A stretch of DNA of 5,209 bases, from the NCBI GenBank assembly GCA_023299965.1, contig JALZVN010000120.1, forward strand, positions 1 through 5,209, read 5' to 3'. The notes below the pieces were generated by a model. The model was not told the origin of the DNA. It did no database searches and worked only from the letters and a program-made list of their open reading frames with translations. Position numbers and translations under genes: made by a program. This DNA comes from Saprospiraceae bacterium (lineage in GTDB: Bacteria; Bacteroidota; Bacteroidia; Chitinophagales; Saprospiraceae). This document shows positions 5,182 through 5,209 of this stretch, piece by piece (position 1 is the first letter of the stretch; the number at the start of each line of letters is the position of its first letter).

Positions 5182-5209
5182 AGACGCATGGCAATGCGTC
5201 TCTACCCCA
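5182..5209. repeat. GACGC-type palindromic repeat, right end of window
   Basis: AGACGCAT at 5182-5189 and ATGCGTCT at 5194-5201 form a perfect 8-bp stem with a GGCA loop, followed by CTACCCCA to the edge. Palindromes built on GTAGAGACGC/GCGTCTCTAC are, from memory, abundant intergenic repeats in Bacteroidetes and cyanobacteria; the right arm here (GCGTCTCTAC) keeps that form, while the left arm is GCATAAGACGC and has diverged beyond the stem. The stem is certain; the family assignment needs a genome-wide match. Confidence 0.5.

Noticed and set aside
1..5209. CRISPR arrays, tRNA or rRNA genes, transposase genes
   Set aside because: No regularly spaced direct repeats, no cloverleaf with CCA-type ends, no rRNA-like stretch and no transposase domain were seen on either strand.

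Overview
The window looks like chromosomal DNA from a marine-type member of the Flavobacteriia (phylum Bacteroidetes/Bacteroidota). The evidence is moderately AT-rich sequence, genes without clear Shine-Dalgarno sites, a near-textbook Bacteroidetes promoter (TTG, 21 nt, TATCTTTG), and outer-membrane proteins of flavobacterial style. The genus cannot be fixed from the sequence alone.

Layout. On the minus strand, a family-2 glycosyltransferase (788 down to 1, cut by the window edge at its C-terminus) lies downstream of a 60-residue hypothetical protein (1141 to 959). Between them is a compact repeat-like element (805-912) with two hairpins that share the same five-base loop. A 158-base divergent promoter region (1142-1299) then separates these from a plus-strand set of genes: a cytoplasmic or weakly membrane-associated SGNH/GDSL-type hydrolase (1300-2085), a secreted DUF547 protein fused to an outer-membrane beta-barrel (2210-3760), and a small Omp85/BamA-like protein with about one POTRA domain (3773-5044). 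The last two genes are 12 bases apart and are almost certainly co-transcribed. The final 165 bases hold a 10-bp terminator-like hairpin inside a possible second, degenerate repeat element, and then a GACGC-type palindrome at the right edge.

How the genes may work together. The glycosyltransferase belongs to envelope polysaccharide or glycoconjugate synthesis and may be the edge of a larger cluster. The fused DUF547/barrel protein and the Omp85-like protein form a tight two-gene unit whose products should both sit in the outer membrane, one with a periplasmic DUF547 domain and the other with a periplasmic POTRA. The idea that they act as a pair is inference from gene order. The most unusual points are this fusion, the placement of the Omp85 gene directly in frame after the preceding stop codon with only a TTG start, and the repeat elements in the intergenic spaces.
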